Origin: Clostridiales bacterium
GTDB lineage: Bacteria; Bacillota; Clostridia; Christensenellales; Pumilibacteraceae
Assembly: GCA_022508485.1 (NCBI GenBank)
Contig: JAFLVD010000013.1
Coordinates: 1-60,788 of the forward strand
DNA: 60,788 bases
Direction of reading: 5' to 3'
A program made the translations under genes and the position numbers. How positions within the stretch are numbered: the stretch's first letter is position 1; every line of letters begins with the position of its first letter. Under the pieces are notes generated by a model. The model was not told the origin of the DNA. It ran no database searches and worked only from the letters and a program-made list of their open reading frames with translations. This document shows positions 17,501 through 25,868 of the stretch, piece by piece.

Positions 17501-18324
17501 CCTTGACGCTTTAACATCTTAGCGCCGATTGTGGCGACGTCCATAAGCGAAGGGTACTTGTCGTCGCGGCCCTGATATATCGTGTTAAACATATCGACGT
17601 ACTCCGCGTACGCTTCATGAATATGCGGATTGTCCGATTTAATCTTAGTTTTGAGCGCCGTCAAAAACGTGGTGTGTCTGCAATGATCACTCCAATACGT
17701 ATCGATAACGCGAAGCTCGGTGTACGTCGGGTCGCGGCGCTGTCCGCGGAAATACGACTGCACGAACAGAAGGTCGTCGATGCTCATTGCAAAGCCCTGC
17801 TCTTTATAGAACGCGGCCACGTCGGCGGCAGGCATAAATATAAAACCTTCCACCATTCTCACAGGTTCCGGCTCGTCCACCTTTTGTTCGAGCGTTTTGG
17901 GTTTATCGAGCGAGCACAGTCTGCTCTCGACGGGGTTTACGAGATACTTCTTTATCGCGGCGAGTTCCTTTTCGTCCGCCTCTATCGCGTAAACGCACGC
18001 ACAGCGCACTTTGGGAAGCGCGCCCTGCGTAAGAAGCTGAATACACTGCGCCGCGGAATCGGCTCGCTGGTCGAACTGTCCGGGCAGATATTCCACGCCG
18101 AAAACCTCGCCGCGCGTCGTGGGAAGCACCTCGAGATACACTCTGTCGGTAGCCGGCGTCGAAAATACGATAGGCACCGCCGCAAAAAACTGCTCTTCCG
18201 TAAGGCCGTCCACGTCGTAGCGAATAAACATACGCACGGAAGTCTTAATGCCGAGGTTTTCGTACAGCTCGGAAACAAGCGCCTTGTTCGACGCGTCGCG
18301 TTCGGTATAAATTCTTTTAATCAT
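14560..18324 (-). CDS. purL: Phosphoribosylformylglycinamidine synthase, single-chain
   Basis: A 1254-residue fusion that converts FGAR, ATP and glutamine to FGAM, with PurS-like, PurL and glutaminase (PurQ) parts in one chain. The synthetase region contains ETHNHPTEIEPFGGA and GGKDSMSG. The C-terminal class I amidotransferase has FPGTNCEIDTA, the nucleophile Cys in LGICNGFQAL and the His/Glu region VSHGEGKFV. The length suits the clostridial single-chain class. It is the last gene of the purine operon. GGAG lies 6 bases before the ATG. Confidence 0.97.
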   Translation of the reverse strand: MIKRIYTERDASNKALVSELYENLGIKTSVRMFIRYDVDGLTEEQFFAAVPIVFSTPATDRVYLEVLPTTRGEVFGVEYLPGQFDQRADSAAQCIQLLTQGALPKVRCACVYAIEADEKELAAIKKYLVNPVESRLCSLDKPKTLEQKVDEPEPVRMVEGFIFMPAADVAAFYKEQGFAMSIDDLLFVQSYFRGQRRDPTYTELRVIDTYWSDHCRHTTFLTALKTKIKSDNPHIHEAYAEYVDMFNTIYQGRDDKYPSLMDVATIGAKMLKRQGYATAQDVSPEINACTIKQDIVMRDGTVEPWYVLFKNETHNHPTEIEPFGGAATCLGGAIRDPLSGRAYVYQAMRVTGAADINLPFDKTIEGKLPQRVISKRAAKGYSSYGNQIGLATGEVKEYYHKGYAAKRLETGFVVGAAKMENVIREVPEPGDVVVLLGGETGRDGCGGATGSSKPHDAHSIETCGAEVQKGNAPIERKLQRLMRNGEFTKLIKRCNDFGAGGVSVAVGELAPGLDIELGNVPKKYAGLSATELAISESQERMAVVISPETLAEFKKLCHEENVDATVIAKVTDKGRMRMYLNGHLIVDLERKFLDSNGVRQEADALIKDPAVKYFGSMSAKRAALYAKGDYEGLIKSILSDYNVCSQKGLSEMFDSTVGAGSVFMPFGGKTQLTPSSVMAAKIPANTDFCTVSSHGFDPMLCDESPFVGGMYSVIVAVEKLVAAGVRPENIYLTMQEFFARCTDAEKWGAPMSALLGALTAQIKMKHAAIGGKDSMSGTFEKISVPPTLICFGLGVMDSAVTIGNVFGAAGERVYRYSIKRDEFGYPDFENLNDFLKLLAGEIGRGNISAAAVVERGGAAATIIKSCLGNSLGFAFAHDNRNLFEERVGDIIFSAKCGEDFYGYDPEFLGVTTDDGSFLIGANVIRSESGDRVEGGKKVDGAPLIAAFTSTFEGVYPTTAKAEGKVEDYSYTGNGEKRTRAKGPKPQKIKVFIPVFPGTNCEIDTAKKFEEAGAEPVIFVVKNLSPKDVEESVKAMAKAIASCKILAIPGGFSGGDEPDGSAKLIAAFFSNARIADEVEKLLYKRDGLALGICNGFQALVKLGLLPYGHISKPKPTDPVLTFNNIGRHVSTLVDIRVATGISPWLSGVKVGDVFKVPVSHGEGKFVATDAALKTLIEKGQIATQYCDPDGHATMTSPYNPNGSMLAIEGIVSPDGRVLGKMGHSERVGEFMMKNAVNSYAETDMKIFKSGVDYYK

Positions 18325-18377
18325 TGTCGTCTCCGTTCGGCGGAAATATCCGCTTTAATGTCGTTGTGTAAAGCTGA

Positions 18378-19709
18378 CTAATTAAGCTTGCTTCCTATAT
18401 CGCGGCGGTAAAAACAATCCTCGAATGTGATTTTTGCGATATTGTCGTACACGGCGCGCTTTGCCGATGCGAAATCGTCCGCCGCCGCCTGAACGCAAAG
18501 CACTCTTCCGCCGTTGGTAACCAGTTTGCCGCACTCGGGGCATTTTTTAACGCCTGCAAAGTACACGCTTACGTTATCGTCAAGCGCGTCGAGCCCTTCG
18601 ATAACGCACCCCTTTTTGTACGACAGCGGATATCCGCCGCTTGCAAGCACGACGTTAATCGACTTTTTGTCCGACCACTCGATTTTTAGTTTGTCGAGCG
18701 TGCCGTCGATACACGCGTTAAATATCTCGTAAATATCCGAATTAAGAAGCGGAAGCAGGCTTTGAGTTTCGGGATCGCCGAAGCGCGAATTGTACTCCAC
18801 CACTCTGACGTCGTCGCCGTCCACCATAAGCCCGAAGTACAGCACGCCCTTAAACGGCGTGCCTTCCTTTTTCATAGCGGCAACGGTCGGCGCGACAATC
18901 GTTTTTTCGGTTTTTTCGAGCAGTTCTTTCGTAAAGGTCGGGCACGGACAAAAGGCGCCCATGCCGCCGGTGTTTAAGCCCTTGTCGCCGTCGAATGCGC
19001 GTTTATGGTCGCACGAGGTGAGCATACTCGAATAGTGCTCGCCGTCCGTAAAAGCAAGAAGCGTAACCTCGTACCCGGTTAAAAACTGCTCTATTACGAT
19101 CTCGTTACCGGCAGAGCCGAACTTTTTGTCGGTCATTATTTCGTCGACCGCAGATAATGCCCCTGCCTTGTCCTCGCACACGATTACGCCCTTACCGAGC
19201 GCAAGTCCGTCCGCCTTGACTACTACGCGGTAGTCGAGCGAGTTTATGTACGCCTTAGCTTTTTCGGGGTCGGTAAACGACGCGTACTCGGCGGTGGGTA
19301 TGCCGTACTTTTTCATAAAGTCTTTGGCGTACGCCTTAGACCACTCGAGCCTTGCCGCCGCCTTAGTAGGACCGAATGCGCGTATTCCGCGAGAAGTCAG
19401 TTCGTCCACAAGCCCCATGGCAAGCGGATCGTCGGGCGCGACGATAACCGTTTTTATGTTTTTATGCGATACCGCATACTCGACGATTGCTTTTATATCG
19501 GTAGCGGAAATGCCCGTTTCTATTACGTTCATTCCGGCGTTTCCGGGCGCGGCGTAGATATCGCCTACTCGCGGCGATTTTCTGAGCGCCGTAACAATCG
19601 CGTGTTCCCTGCCGCCGCCGCCTATAATAAGGATATCGTCCTTCGAAATATCCTTAACGTCGCCGCGGTGCGGCGGAACCTTGCCTATCTGCTTTTTAAC
19701 CTTTTCCAT
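18378..19709 (-). CDS. purD: Phosphoribosylamine-glycine ligase
   Basis: A 443-residue ATP-grasp enzyme that makes GAR from phosphoribosylamine and glycine. IGGGGREHAI begins at about residue 29, whereas the family usually starts there, so a charged N-terminal extension of about 25 residues is present (KVKKQIGKVPPHRGDVK). The start is supported by GGAGAG 5 bases upstream. RFGDPETQ and the end motif LVTNGGRVL are intact. A CPEC pair inserted just before KLVTNGGR is not usual. It is the sixth gene of the operon. Confidence 0.96.
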   Translation of the reverse strand: MEKVKKQIGKVPPHRGDVKDISKDDILIIGGGGREHAIVTALRKSPRVGDIYAAPGNAGMNVIETGISATDIKAIVEYAVSHKNIKTVIVAPDDPLAMGLVDELTSRGIRAFGPTKAAARLEWSKAYAKDFMKKYGIPTAEYASFTDPEKAKAYINSLDYRVVVKADGLALGKGVIVCEDKAGALSAVDEIMTDKKFGSAGNEIVIEQFLTGYEVTLLAFTDGEHYSSMLTSCDHKRAFDGDKGLNTGGMGAFCPCPTFTKELLEKTEKTIVAPTVAAMKKEGTPFKGVLYFGLMVDGDDVRVVEYNSRFGDPETQSLLPLLNSDIYEIFNACIDGTLDKLKIEWSDKKSINVVLASGGYPLSYKKGCVIEGLDALDDNVSVYFAGVKKCPECGKLVTNGGRVLCVQAAADDFASAKRAVYDNIAKITFEDCFYRRDIGSKLN

Positions 19710-19809
19710 TATTCTCTCCGAGTGAGTTAAAGGTGTTTAATATGCCGAATTGTTTTTAAAATAGTAGACTTATAGCTTAAAAGCAAAACAAAGCCGTATT
19801 GCAATCAAC

Positions 19810-21426
19810 TTAGTGTTTAAAGTGGCGCTGACCGACAAACACCATTGCGATACCGGCCTCGTCGCACGCCTTTACCGACTCGTCGTCCTTGATGGATCCG
19901 CCCGGCTGAATGATGGCGGTAATGCCTGCTTTTACGCATTCCTCTACGCAATCGGGGAACGGGAAAAACGCGTCCGACGCCATGACCGAGCCTTTGGCTT
20001 CCTTGCCGGCGTGCGCTATGGCCTGCTGAGCCGCCCAAATGCGGTTGGTCTGACCCATGCCGATACCGGTAGTCCTTCCCGGCTTGCCGATGACGATTGC
20101 ATTTGACTTGGTGTGCTTAACGACCTTCCAGTTAAACATAAGCGCTTCGATTTCTTCCTTAGTGGGCTTGCGCTTTGTTACGACGCCCACGCCGTAGGTC
20201 GTTTTGGTCTTACCCGAGGCGAGCGTTTCGGTCTTAACCTCGGCGGCCGTTTTAAACACCTTCATATCCTCGTTCTCGATAAGCGTATTGTCGTACTTTT
20301 GAACGAGCAAGCCGCCGTACACCTTTTTCATGTCGTACGCGGTAGTAGCGCGCGGCGCCGCGATGTTTTCTATCTTGAGCAAGCGGATATTCTTTTTCTG
20401 TTCGAGCACTTCGAGCGCGTCTTTCGTGTAGTCGGACGCCATAACAATCTCGATAAATATTTTATTTATTTCTTCCGCGGTAGCCTTATCCACAGTTCCG
20501 TTTATAGCGAGTATTCCGCCGAATACCGACACGGGATCGGACTCGTACGCTTTGAGATACGCCTCGTGAACGGTCTTGCCGGTGCCTACGCCGCACGGAT
20601 TGGCATGCTTGCACGCAACGACGGCAGGCGTATCGGGATACTCTTTTAAAAGCTCGAGCGCGCCGTTTGCGTCGTTGATGTTGTTGTAGGAAAGCTCTTT
20701 TCCCCAAAGCTGTTCCGCCGCGGTGAGCGCGCCCACCTTAGCGAGCGGCTCGCGATAGAACACCGCGCTCTGTTGCGGATTCTCGCCGTAGCGAAGATCC
20801 TGCGCCTTGTCGTAGGCAAAGGTTATATGCTCGGGATATTCGATACCGAGAAGGTTTTGCATGTAGCCAGAGATGAGCGAGTCGTACGCCGCGGTGTGGC
20901 GGTAAACCTTGTACGAAAGCATAAGCCTGAACTTTTCGTCGTCCGTGCCTTTTTCTATTGCCTCGATAACCGAATCGTAATCGGCAGGCTCGCAAACGAC
21001 GAGCACGTCCTTATAATTTTTAGCCGCGCTTCTAAGCATAGTCGGGCCGCCGATATCGATATTTTCAATCGCTTCGGGAAGCGTAACGTCGGGCTTTTGG
21101 ATAGTCGCCTTAAACGGATAGAGGTTGACCGCAACGACGTCTATGGTGTTGTAGTTAAGCTCGTCGAGCGTTTTCATATGCTCGGGATCGTCGCGACGCG
21201 CGAGAAGTCCGGCATGAACCGCAGGGTGAAGGGTTTTTACCCTGCCGTCGAGACACTCTCTGAACCCGGTAACGTCGGAGATGGATATCGCCTTTATTCC
21301 GCTGTCCTTTAACGCCTTGAGCGTGCCGCCCGTAGACACCACCTCGTAACCCAACTTTTCGAGTCGCTTCGCAAACTCCACGACCCCGGTCTTGTCGCTT
21401 ACGCTTATAAGTGCGCGTTTTTTCAT
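19810..21426 (-). CDS. purH: Bifunctional AICAR transformylase/IMP cyclohydrolase
   Basis: A 538-residue enzyme for the last two steps to IMP, using 10-formyl-tetrahydrofolate (made by Fhs, also in this window). The cyclohydrolase half begins KRALISVSDKTG and contains GRVKTLHPAVHAG and NIDIGGPTMLRSAAKN. The transformylase half has KHANPCGVG and QPGGSIKDDE. The ribosome site AGGAGG is 13 bases from the ATG, which is long and may weaken initiation. A duplicated 21-base element lies just upstream. Confidence 0.96.
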   Translation of the reverse strand: MKKRALISVSDKTGVVEFAKRLEKLGYEVVSTGGTLKALKDSGIKAISISDVTGFRECLDGRVKTLHPAVHAGLLARRDDPEHMKTLDELNYNTIDVVAVNLYPFKATIQKPDVTLPEAIENIDIGGPTMLRSAAKNYKDVLVVCEPADYDSVIEAIEKGTDDEKFRLMLSYKVYRHTAAYDSLISGYMQNLLGIEYPEHITFAYDKAQDLRYGENPQQSAVFYREPLAKVGALTAAEQLWGKELSYNNINDANGALELLKEYPDTPAVVACKHANPCGVGTGKTVHEAYLKAYESDPVSVFGGILAINGTVDKATAEEINKIFIEIVMASDYTKDALEVLEQKKNIRLLKIENIAAPRATTAYDMKKVYGGLLVQKYDNTLIENEDMKVFKTAAEVKTETLASGKTKTTYGVGVVTKRKPTKEEIEALMFNWKVVKHTKSNAIVIGKPGRTTGIGMGQTNRIWAAQQAIAHAGKEAKGSVMASDAFFPFPDCVEECVKAGITAIIQPGGSIKDDESVKACDEAGIAMVFVGQRHFKH

Positions 21427-21451
21427 ATTGTACCTATGTCCTCCTTGACAT

Positions 21452-21506
21452 GTTTTTACTTGTTGTCGGTTTTTATTGTTTTTCGGTTTTTACTTGTTGT
21501 CGGTTT
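21452..21506. repeat. Direct repeat upstream of purH
   Basis: GTTTTTACTTGTTGTCGGTTT occurs at 21452-21472 and again, identically, at 21486-21506 (34-base period) in the 113-base purN-purH gap. The reverse complement begins with AAACCGACAACAAG. That recalls a PurR-box core only loosely, because the classical CCGAAC is not present. Confidence 0.7.
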
Positions 21507-21539
21507 CGATATAATATAACTCCGCCCGAAATAAATGGG

Positions 21540-22124
21540 TTACTTCGAGCAAAGCAGCGCCACCGCTTCGACGAGAAGGGGGTGCTCTATGTCGTTAAGA
21601 ATACGCTGTTGAAGCGATTCGGGCGTATCGGTGGGAAGCACGTCGAGCGAGCGCTGCAATATAATCTCGCCGGTGTCGGTTCCGCCGTCCACGTAGTGAA
21701 CGGTCGCACCGCTCTTTTTTTCGCCTGTGGCGATTACAGCCTTGTGAACGTTAAGCCCGAACATTCCCCTGCCGCCGAACTTTGGAAGAAGCGCCGGGTG
21801 AATGTTGACTATTTTTCCTGCGTACTTATCGAGAAGAGGCCGAGAGATTATACCGAGATAACCGGCGAGTACGATTAAATCCACGTCGTACTTTTCGAAA
21901 ACCTTTCGCACCTCGGCGTCTCTGGACAGTTCGCTGTCGTAATCGGCTTTACGGAAAATATAGCAGTCTATACCGGCATTTTTGGCGCGTTCTATGCCGA
22001 ACGCCGCGGCGTTACTCGTAACGGCAACGACGATTTTCCCGTCAAACTTTCCGGCCGCCTGGCCGTCGATAAGCGCCTGGAAATCGGTTCCGCCGCCCGA
22101 AAACATGACAGCTATGTTTTTCAT
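21540..22124 (-). CDS. purN: Phosphoribosylglycinamide formyltransferase
   Basis: A 194-residue enzyme that formylates GAR with 10-formyl-tetrahydrofolate. It has FSGGGTDFQALID at the phosphate site, the active-site Asn/His in NIHPALLPKF, and the Asp in HYVDGGTDTG. AAGGGG lies 7 bases before the ATG. The 55-base gap after purM contains ATATCGAGG, the string also seen before polA and the transglycosylase gene. Confidence 0.95.
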   Translation of the reverse strand: MKNIAVMFSGGGTDFQALIDGQAAGKFDGKIVVAVTSNAAAFGIERAKNAGIDCYIFRKADYDSELSRDAEVRKVFEKYDVDLIVLAGYLGIISRPLLDKYAGKIVNIHPALLPKFGGRGMFGLNVHKAVIATGEKKSGATVHYVDGGTDTGEIILQRSLDVLPTDTPESLQQRILNDIEHPLLVEAVALLCSK

Positions 22125-22179
22125 TTATAAACCCCTTGTGCCTCGATATGTTGTTAAAGATTTGCTTATCCGCGCTTTA

Positions 22180-23202
22180 TTAAAGTAAAACGCCCTCGCC
22201 CTTAACGGTCTCGCCGATGACGTACGCCTTTTCGCCGAGCGCGCATGCTTCCTTGACGAATTTATCCGCGTCCTCTTTTTTGACCGCGGCGACCATGCCG
22301 ATACCCATGTTAAAGGTGTTGTAAAGCTCTTGCGGTCCGAGATTCGATTTTTCGGCGAGAAGCGCGAAAATATCGGGGCGCGGAAACGAATGTATATCGA
22401 CCTTGCAACCGATACCCTTAGGGAAAATCCGCGGAATGTTTTCTATAAAGCCGCCGCCCGTAATGTTGGCAAGTCCGAGAATATCGAACTTTTCGGCAAG
22501 CGCCAAAACCGGCTTAACGTAAAGATGCGTGGGGGTAAGAACGACGTCGAGAAGGCTTTTACTTCCAAGCTTTTCGCGCTCGAGCGCGTCGACGTCCTCG
22601 CCGAGAAGCCGTCTTACAAGCGAAAAGCCGTTAGAATGAAGTCCGCTCGAAGCAAGGCCCACAAGCACGTTGCCTGCCGTAATCTTGCTGCCGTTTATAA
22701 TCTTGTCGCGCTTTACGATACCCACCGAAAAGCCGGCAAGGTCGTATTCCCCGGCGCCGTACATGGACGGCATTTCGGCGGTCTCGCCGCCGACGAGCGC
22801 GCAGCCCGTTTCCTTACAGCCGTCAGCTATGCCCTTAACGACTTCGGCGACTACGTCGGGATTGATTCTGCCCGTCGCGATATAGTCGAGAAACAACAGC
22901 GGCTTTGCGCCCTGGCACACTATGTCGTTAACGCACATAGCAACGCAGTCGATACCGACAGTGTCGTTCTTGCCGGAAAGGAATGCGTATTTAAGCTTGG
23001 TGCCTACGCCGTCGGTACCTGCAACCAGCACGTCGCCGTTTTCGCCGTCGAGCGAATAGAAGCCGCCGAACGAGCCTAATCCCTGCAACACGTTGGCGTT
23101 GAAGGTGGACGCCGCATGAGCCTTAATTTTATCGACCGCGGCATAACCGCGAGTAACGTCTACGCCTGCGTCCGAATATGTAATCTTTTTATTGTCTGCC
23201 AT
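22180..23202 (-). CDS. purM: Phosphoribosylformylglycinamidine cyclo-ligase
   Basis: A 340-residue AIR synthetase that closes the imidazole ring of FGAM with ATP. Recognised by TYSDAGVDVTRGY at the start, VAGTDGVGTKLK, VGGETAEMP and the end region NITGGGFIENIPR. GGAG lies 7 bases before the ATG. It directly follows purC, across a 95-base gap with a hairpin, where purF is found in many related operons. Confidence 0.96.
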   Translation of the reverse strand: MADNKKITYSDAGVDVTRGYAAVDKIKAHAASTFNANVLQGLGSFGGFYSLDGENGDVLVAGTDGVGTKLKYAFLSGKNDTVGIDCVAMCVNDIVCQGAKPLLFLDYIATGRINPDVVAEVVKGIADGCKETGCALVGGETAEMPSMYGAGEYDLAGFSVGIVKRDKIINGSKITAGNVLVGLASSGLHSNGFSLVRRLLGEDVDALEREKLGSKSLLDVVLTPTHLYVKPVLALAEKFDILGLANITGGGFIENIPRIFPKGIGCKVDIHSFPRPDIFALLAEKSNLGPQELYNTFNMGIGMVAAVKKEDADKFVKEACALGEKAYVIGETVKGEGVLL

Positions 23203-23249
23203 TTTTTTCTCCGAAATATCGATTGTATTTTTTTATCACACCAAAGGAA

Positions 23250-23285
23250 AAGCGCGGCGAATACAAATGTGTATCCGTGGCGCTT
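23250..23285. repeat. Imperfect hairpin in the purC-purM gap
   Basis: Arms 23250-23264 and 23271-23285 are 15 bases each with 3 mismatches, around a 6-base loop. Read on the minus strand the hairpin is followed by TTTTCC then TTT, not a strong terminator. It may be a processing site or partial attenuator. Confidence 0.5.
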
Positions 23286-23297
23286 AAACCCAAATTA

Positions 23298-24008
23298 TTA
23301 TTTTAGCCCGATACGGCGCATCATCTCGTGATAAGCGCCCTCTACTCCGCCCATGTCGCGGCGGAAACGGTCCTTGTCGAGCTTTTCTTTTGTCTTGCTG
23401 TCCCAGAAACGGCATGTGTCGGGGCTTATCTCGTCGGCGAGAATTATTTTGCCGTGATACCTGCCGAACTCGAGCTTAAAGTCGATAAGGTCGACGCCCA
23501 CGCCGGCAAAGAACTTTTTGAGAATGTCGTTAATCTTACGCGCCATTTTGGCTATGGCGTCGAGTTCCTCACGGGTCGCCCAGCCGAACGCAAGCGCGTG
23601 GTCCTCGTTTATCATAGGGTCGCCCAGCTCGTCCGACTTGTAGTAAAGCTCGAGTATGGGCATCGACGGGACCGTACCCTCGTCTAAGCCGGTGCGCTTG
23701 GAGAGCGAACCCGCGACGACGTTACGCATAATTACTTCGAGCGGAACGATTTTTACGTTTTTGACCACCGTACGGCGCTCGGACAATTCTTCTACGAAAT
23801 GCGTCTCTATACCCTCTTTTTCGAGCAATCCCATAAGGTAGTTGGTCATGCGGTTATTTATAACGCCCTTACCTACTATCGTTCCCTTTTTCAGACCGTT
23901 AAACGCCGTGGCGTCGTCCTTGTAGTCGACGATGAGAAGATCGGGATCGTTTGTCGCGTAGACCTTTTTCGCCTTACCTTCGTACAGTTGTTCAAGTTGT
24001 TCGACCAT
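23298..24008 (-). CDS. purC: SAICAR synthetase
   Basis: A 236-residue ligase that joins CAIR and aspartate. It has the start [10 protein letters not shown], the loop [19 protein letters not shown] and the conserved [20 protein letters not shown] lies about 6 bases before the ATG. It follows purE by 33 bases. Confidence 0.96.
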   Translation of the reverse strand: MVEQLEQLYEGKAKKVYATNDPDLLIVDYKDDATAFNGLKKGTIVGKGVINNRMTNYLMGLLEKEGIETHFVEELSERRTVVKNVKIVPLEVIMRNVVAGSLSKRTGLDEGTVPSMPILELYYKSDELGDPMINEDHALAFGWATREELDAIAKMARKINDILKKFFAGVGVDLIDFKLEFGRYHGKIILADEISPDTCRFWDSKTKEKLDKDRFRRDMGGVEGAYHEMMRRIGLK

Positions 24009-24041
24009 TATATTATCTCCTTAAAGGTTGAATTGCATTTG

Positions 24042-24536
24042 TTATTTTGTAAGTTCCTTCATTACCGCCGCGTCGTCGGCAAGCGTTTTGTCGCGCATGG
24101 ACTTAACGTATTCGAGATATTTTTTTGTGAGCGCGTCGTTATCCGCCGCTAACATTCTCACTGCGATAAGCGCCGCGTTAACGCCTGCGTTTACGCCCAC
24201 TACCGCAACAGGAACGCCGTTCGGCATAGGAAGGATACTGAGCACGCTGTCCAGTCCGCCCATAAGCGAGGTCTCGACGGGAAGCGCTATTACGGGAAGA
24301 GTCGTCGCCGCGGCGAGCACTCCGCCGAGATGCGCAGCCTTGCCGGCTACCGCTATTATCGCGCCGTAACCGTTATCCCTCGCGCTCTCCGCAAACTCCG
24401 CCGCCTCGACGGGTGTGCGGTGCGCGGAAAGGACGCGAACGGTATAACCTACGCCGAATTCGTCGAGCGTTTTAACCGCCGGTTTAACCTTCTCTATATC
24501 CGATTTACTGCCCATGATAATGGCGACTTTTCTCAT
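24042..24536 (-). CDS. purE: N5-carboxyaminoimidazole ribonucleotide mutase
   Basis: A 164-residue enzyme that rearranges N5-CAIR to CAIR. GSKSD (substrate phosphate loop) and SAHRTP are present, as in class I enzymes that usually work with PurK; no purK is seen here. ATG 24536 is chosen because GAGGTG lies about 5 bases upstream; an earlier in-frame start at 24563 would lie in the promoter. First gene of the operon. Confidence 0.95.
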   Translation of the reverse strand: MRKVAIIMGSKSDIEKVKPAVKTLDEFGVGYTVRVLSAHRTPVEAAEFAESARDNGYGAIIAVAGKAAHLGGVLAAATTLPVIALPVETSLMGGLDSVLSILPMPNGVPVAVVGVNAGVNAALIAVRMLAADNDALTKKYLEYVKSMRDKTLADDAAVMKELTK

Positions 24537-24553
24537 AATACACCTCGGCTTAC

Positions 24554-24582
24554 AGTATAGCACTACCGGTAATAACAGTCAA
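24554..24582 (-). promoter_or_regulatory. Purine-operon promoter
   Basis: On the minus strand TTGACT (24582-24577), a 17-base spacer and TATACT (24559-24554). The predicted leader is only about 11 bases, so there is no room for a purine riboswitch. Confidence 0.88.
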
Positions 24583-24638
24583 ACGAAATTGCTAAATAAA
24601 ATTGCGTGGTTTTTCGCATTTAATTACAAACGGCTTTT

Positions 24639-25610
24639 TTAGGCGTTTCCCTGCTCGGACGCATTATCTTCGCCGGGGATATACTTATCCACAAATTCGT
24701 TAAGAATAGCGCCGTACCTCTCGCGGTCGGAAGCTACGCTCGCGGCGTGGCCGGCGTCAAACAGCTCTAACCGCTTATCTGTGGCGGCGCACGCCTCGTA
24801 CAGCTTTTTGCCGAGCGCGACGGGCACAAACGAATCGCGCTCGCCGTGAATAAACAGCGTAGGAAGCGCGGACGAGCTTACAAGCGCGCAAATATCCGCG
24901 TCCGAAACCGAGTATCCGCACTTAAACCTTACGCCCATCGTAAACGGCACCATCAGCCACGACCTGGGTATCTTAACGTCTTTCAAAAGCGAATTGTACT
25001 GATCGAGCTGGGAAGAAAAACCGCAGTCGTCGATAACGCATTTAACCTGCGGCGGAGGCTGCATACCGCTAACCGCGGCGACCGTCGAGCCGCCCATCGA
25101 AATTCCGAAAAGCGCAATCTTTACGTCGCTGCCGTAAAGCTCGATAACCTTATCTATCCAGCGCATAATATCGAAGCGGTCGAGCCACGCCATGCCGATA
25201 TACTTACCTTCGCTTATTTTATGGCCGCGCGCCGCCGGCATGTACACGTCGAAGCCCTTTTCGAAAAACATCTGCGCAAACGGCTGAACCGAGCGCGGAC
25301 CGGCGTGATATCCGTGCTGAACTATCGCCACCCTTTTAACGGGCGCGTCGGATTTGTGTTTAAGCGTCCACGATACAAGTTTAAGCCCGTCGAAAGAGGT
25401 AATCGTTTCCTCGCCGAGCGCGGCCTTTACGTCGTCGGTATCGAACCAGGACGTATCCACGCCGTACTTAGCCGGGTCGTCGCCCTCCGGCTCTTTGTAG
25501 TTACTTCCTATTACGTAATTCGAATAAACGTGCGTAACCGCAAAAAATACAATCGCAAGAACAAGTATAACTCCGGCAACGGCGATAAGCGCTATCATCC
25601 AAGCTTCCAT
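24639..25610 (-). CDS. Membrane-anchored alpha/beta hydrolase
   Basis: A 323-residue serine hydrolase with one N-terminal transmembrane helix (residues 4-28). The fold signatures are IVQHGYHAG, the nucleophile elbow GISMGGS, the acid in HGERDSFVP and the His in AGHAAS. The nearest known group is the YqkD/BAAT-like hydrolases, whose substrates are mostly unknown. By inference the catalytic domain faces outside. GAGGAA precedes the ATG. It is transcribed from its own consensus promoter and ends just before the purine promoter. Confidence 0.85.
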   Translation of the reverse strand: MEAWMIALIAVAGVILVLAIVFFAVTHVYSNYVIGSNYKEPEGDDPAKYGVDTSWFDTDDVKAALGEETITSFDGLKLVSWTLKHKSDAPVKRVAIVQHGYHAGPRSVQPFAQMFFEKGFDVYMPAARGHKISEGKYIGMAWLDRFDIMRWIDKVIELYGSDVKIALFGISMGGSTVAAVSGMQPPPQVKCVIDDCGFSSQLDQYNSLLKDVKIPRSWLMVPFTMGVRFKCGYSVSDADICALVSSSALPTLFIHGERDSFVPVALGKKLYEACAATDKRLELFDAGHAASVASDRERYGAILNEFVDKYIPGEDNASEQGNA

Positions 25611-25654
25611 TATAAATTCCTCAAGTAAATTTACCCGAAAAATCCGAGCAGTTT

Positions 25655-25683
25655 ATTATACCACAGCCGAGAGAGACTGTCAA
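25655..25683 (-). promoter_or_regulatory. Promoter of the 25610 hydrolase gene
   Basis: On the minus strand TTGACA (25683-25678), a 17-base spacer and TATAAT (25660-25655), all consensus. It diverges from the tRNA-Arg promoter. Confidence 0.92.
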
Positions 25684-25708
25684 GCGCGACGGAAAGAGTG
25701 TAAATTGC

Positions 25709-25737
25709 TTGACCGCAATAAAAATAAATGATATATT
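25709..25737 (+). promoter_or_regulatory. tRNA-Arg promoter
   Basis: TTGACC (25709-25714), a 17-base spacer and TATATT (25732-25737), 22 bases before the tRNA. Confidence 0.85.
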
Positions 25738-25759
25738 ATGTAACGAACCGAATAATTAC

Positions 25760-25834
25760 GCTCTCGTAGTTAAATGGATATAACAGCCCCCTCCTAAGGG
25801 GCAATTGAGGGTTCGATTCCCCCCGGGAGTACCA
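25760..25834 (+). tRNA. tRNA-Arg(CCT)
   Basis: A 75-base cloverleaf. The acceptor GCTCTCG pairs with CGGGAGT, the anticodon stem is GCCCC/GGGGC with loop CTCCTAA (anticodon CCT, reading AGG), and the T loop contains GTTCGATTC. CCA is encoded at 25832-25834. Its own promoter and terminator bracket it. Confidence 0.96.
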
Positions 25835-25868
25835 AGCCCCTCGAGCTTTTGCTCGGGGGGCTTTGTAT
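25835..25868 (+). terminator. Terminator of tRNA-Arg(CCT)
   Basis: AGCCCC plus TCGAGC pairs with GCTCGGGGGGCT around a TTTT loop and is followed by TTGTATTT, immediately after the CCA end. Confidence 0.85.

Noticed and set aside
21421-21510. Classical PurR boxes before purH
   Set aside because: The repeats lack the CCGAAC core and are direct rather than inverted.
24536-24600. Purine riboswitch before purE
   Set aside because: The promoter leaves about 11 bases before the ribosome site.
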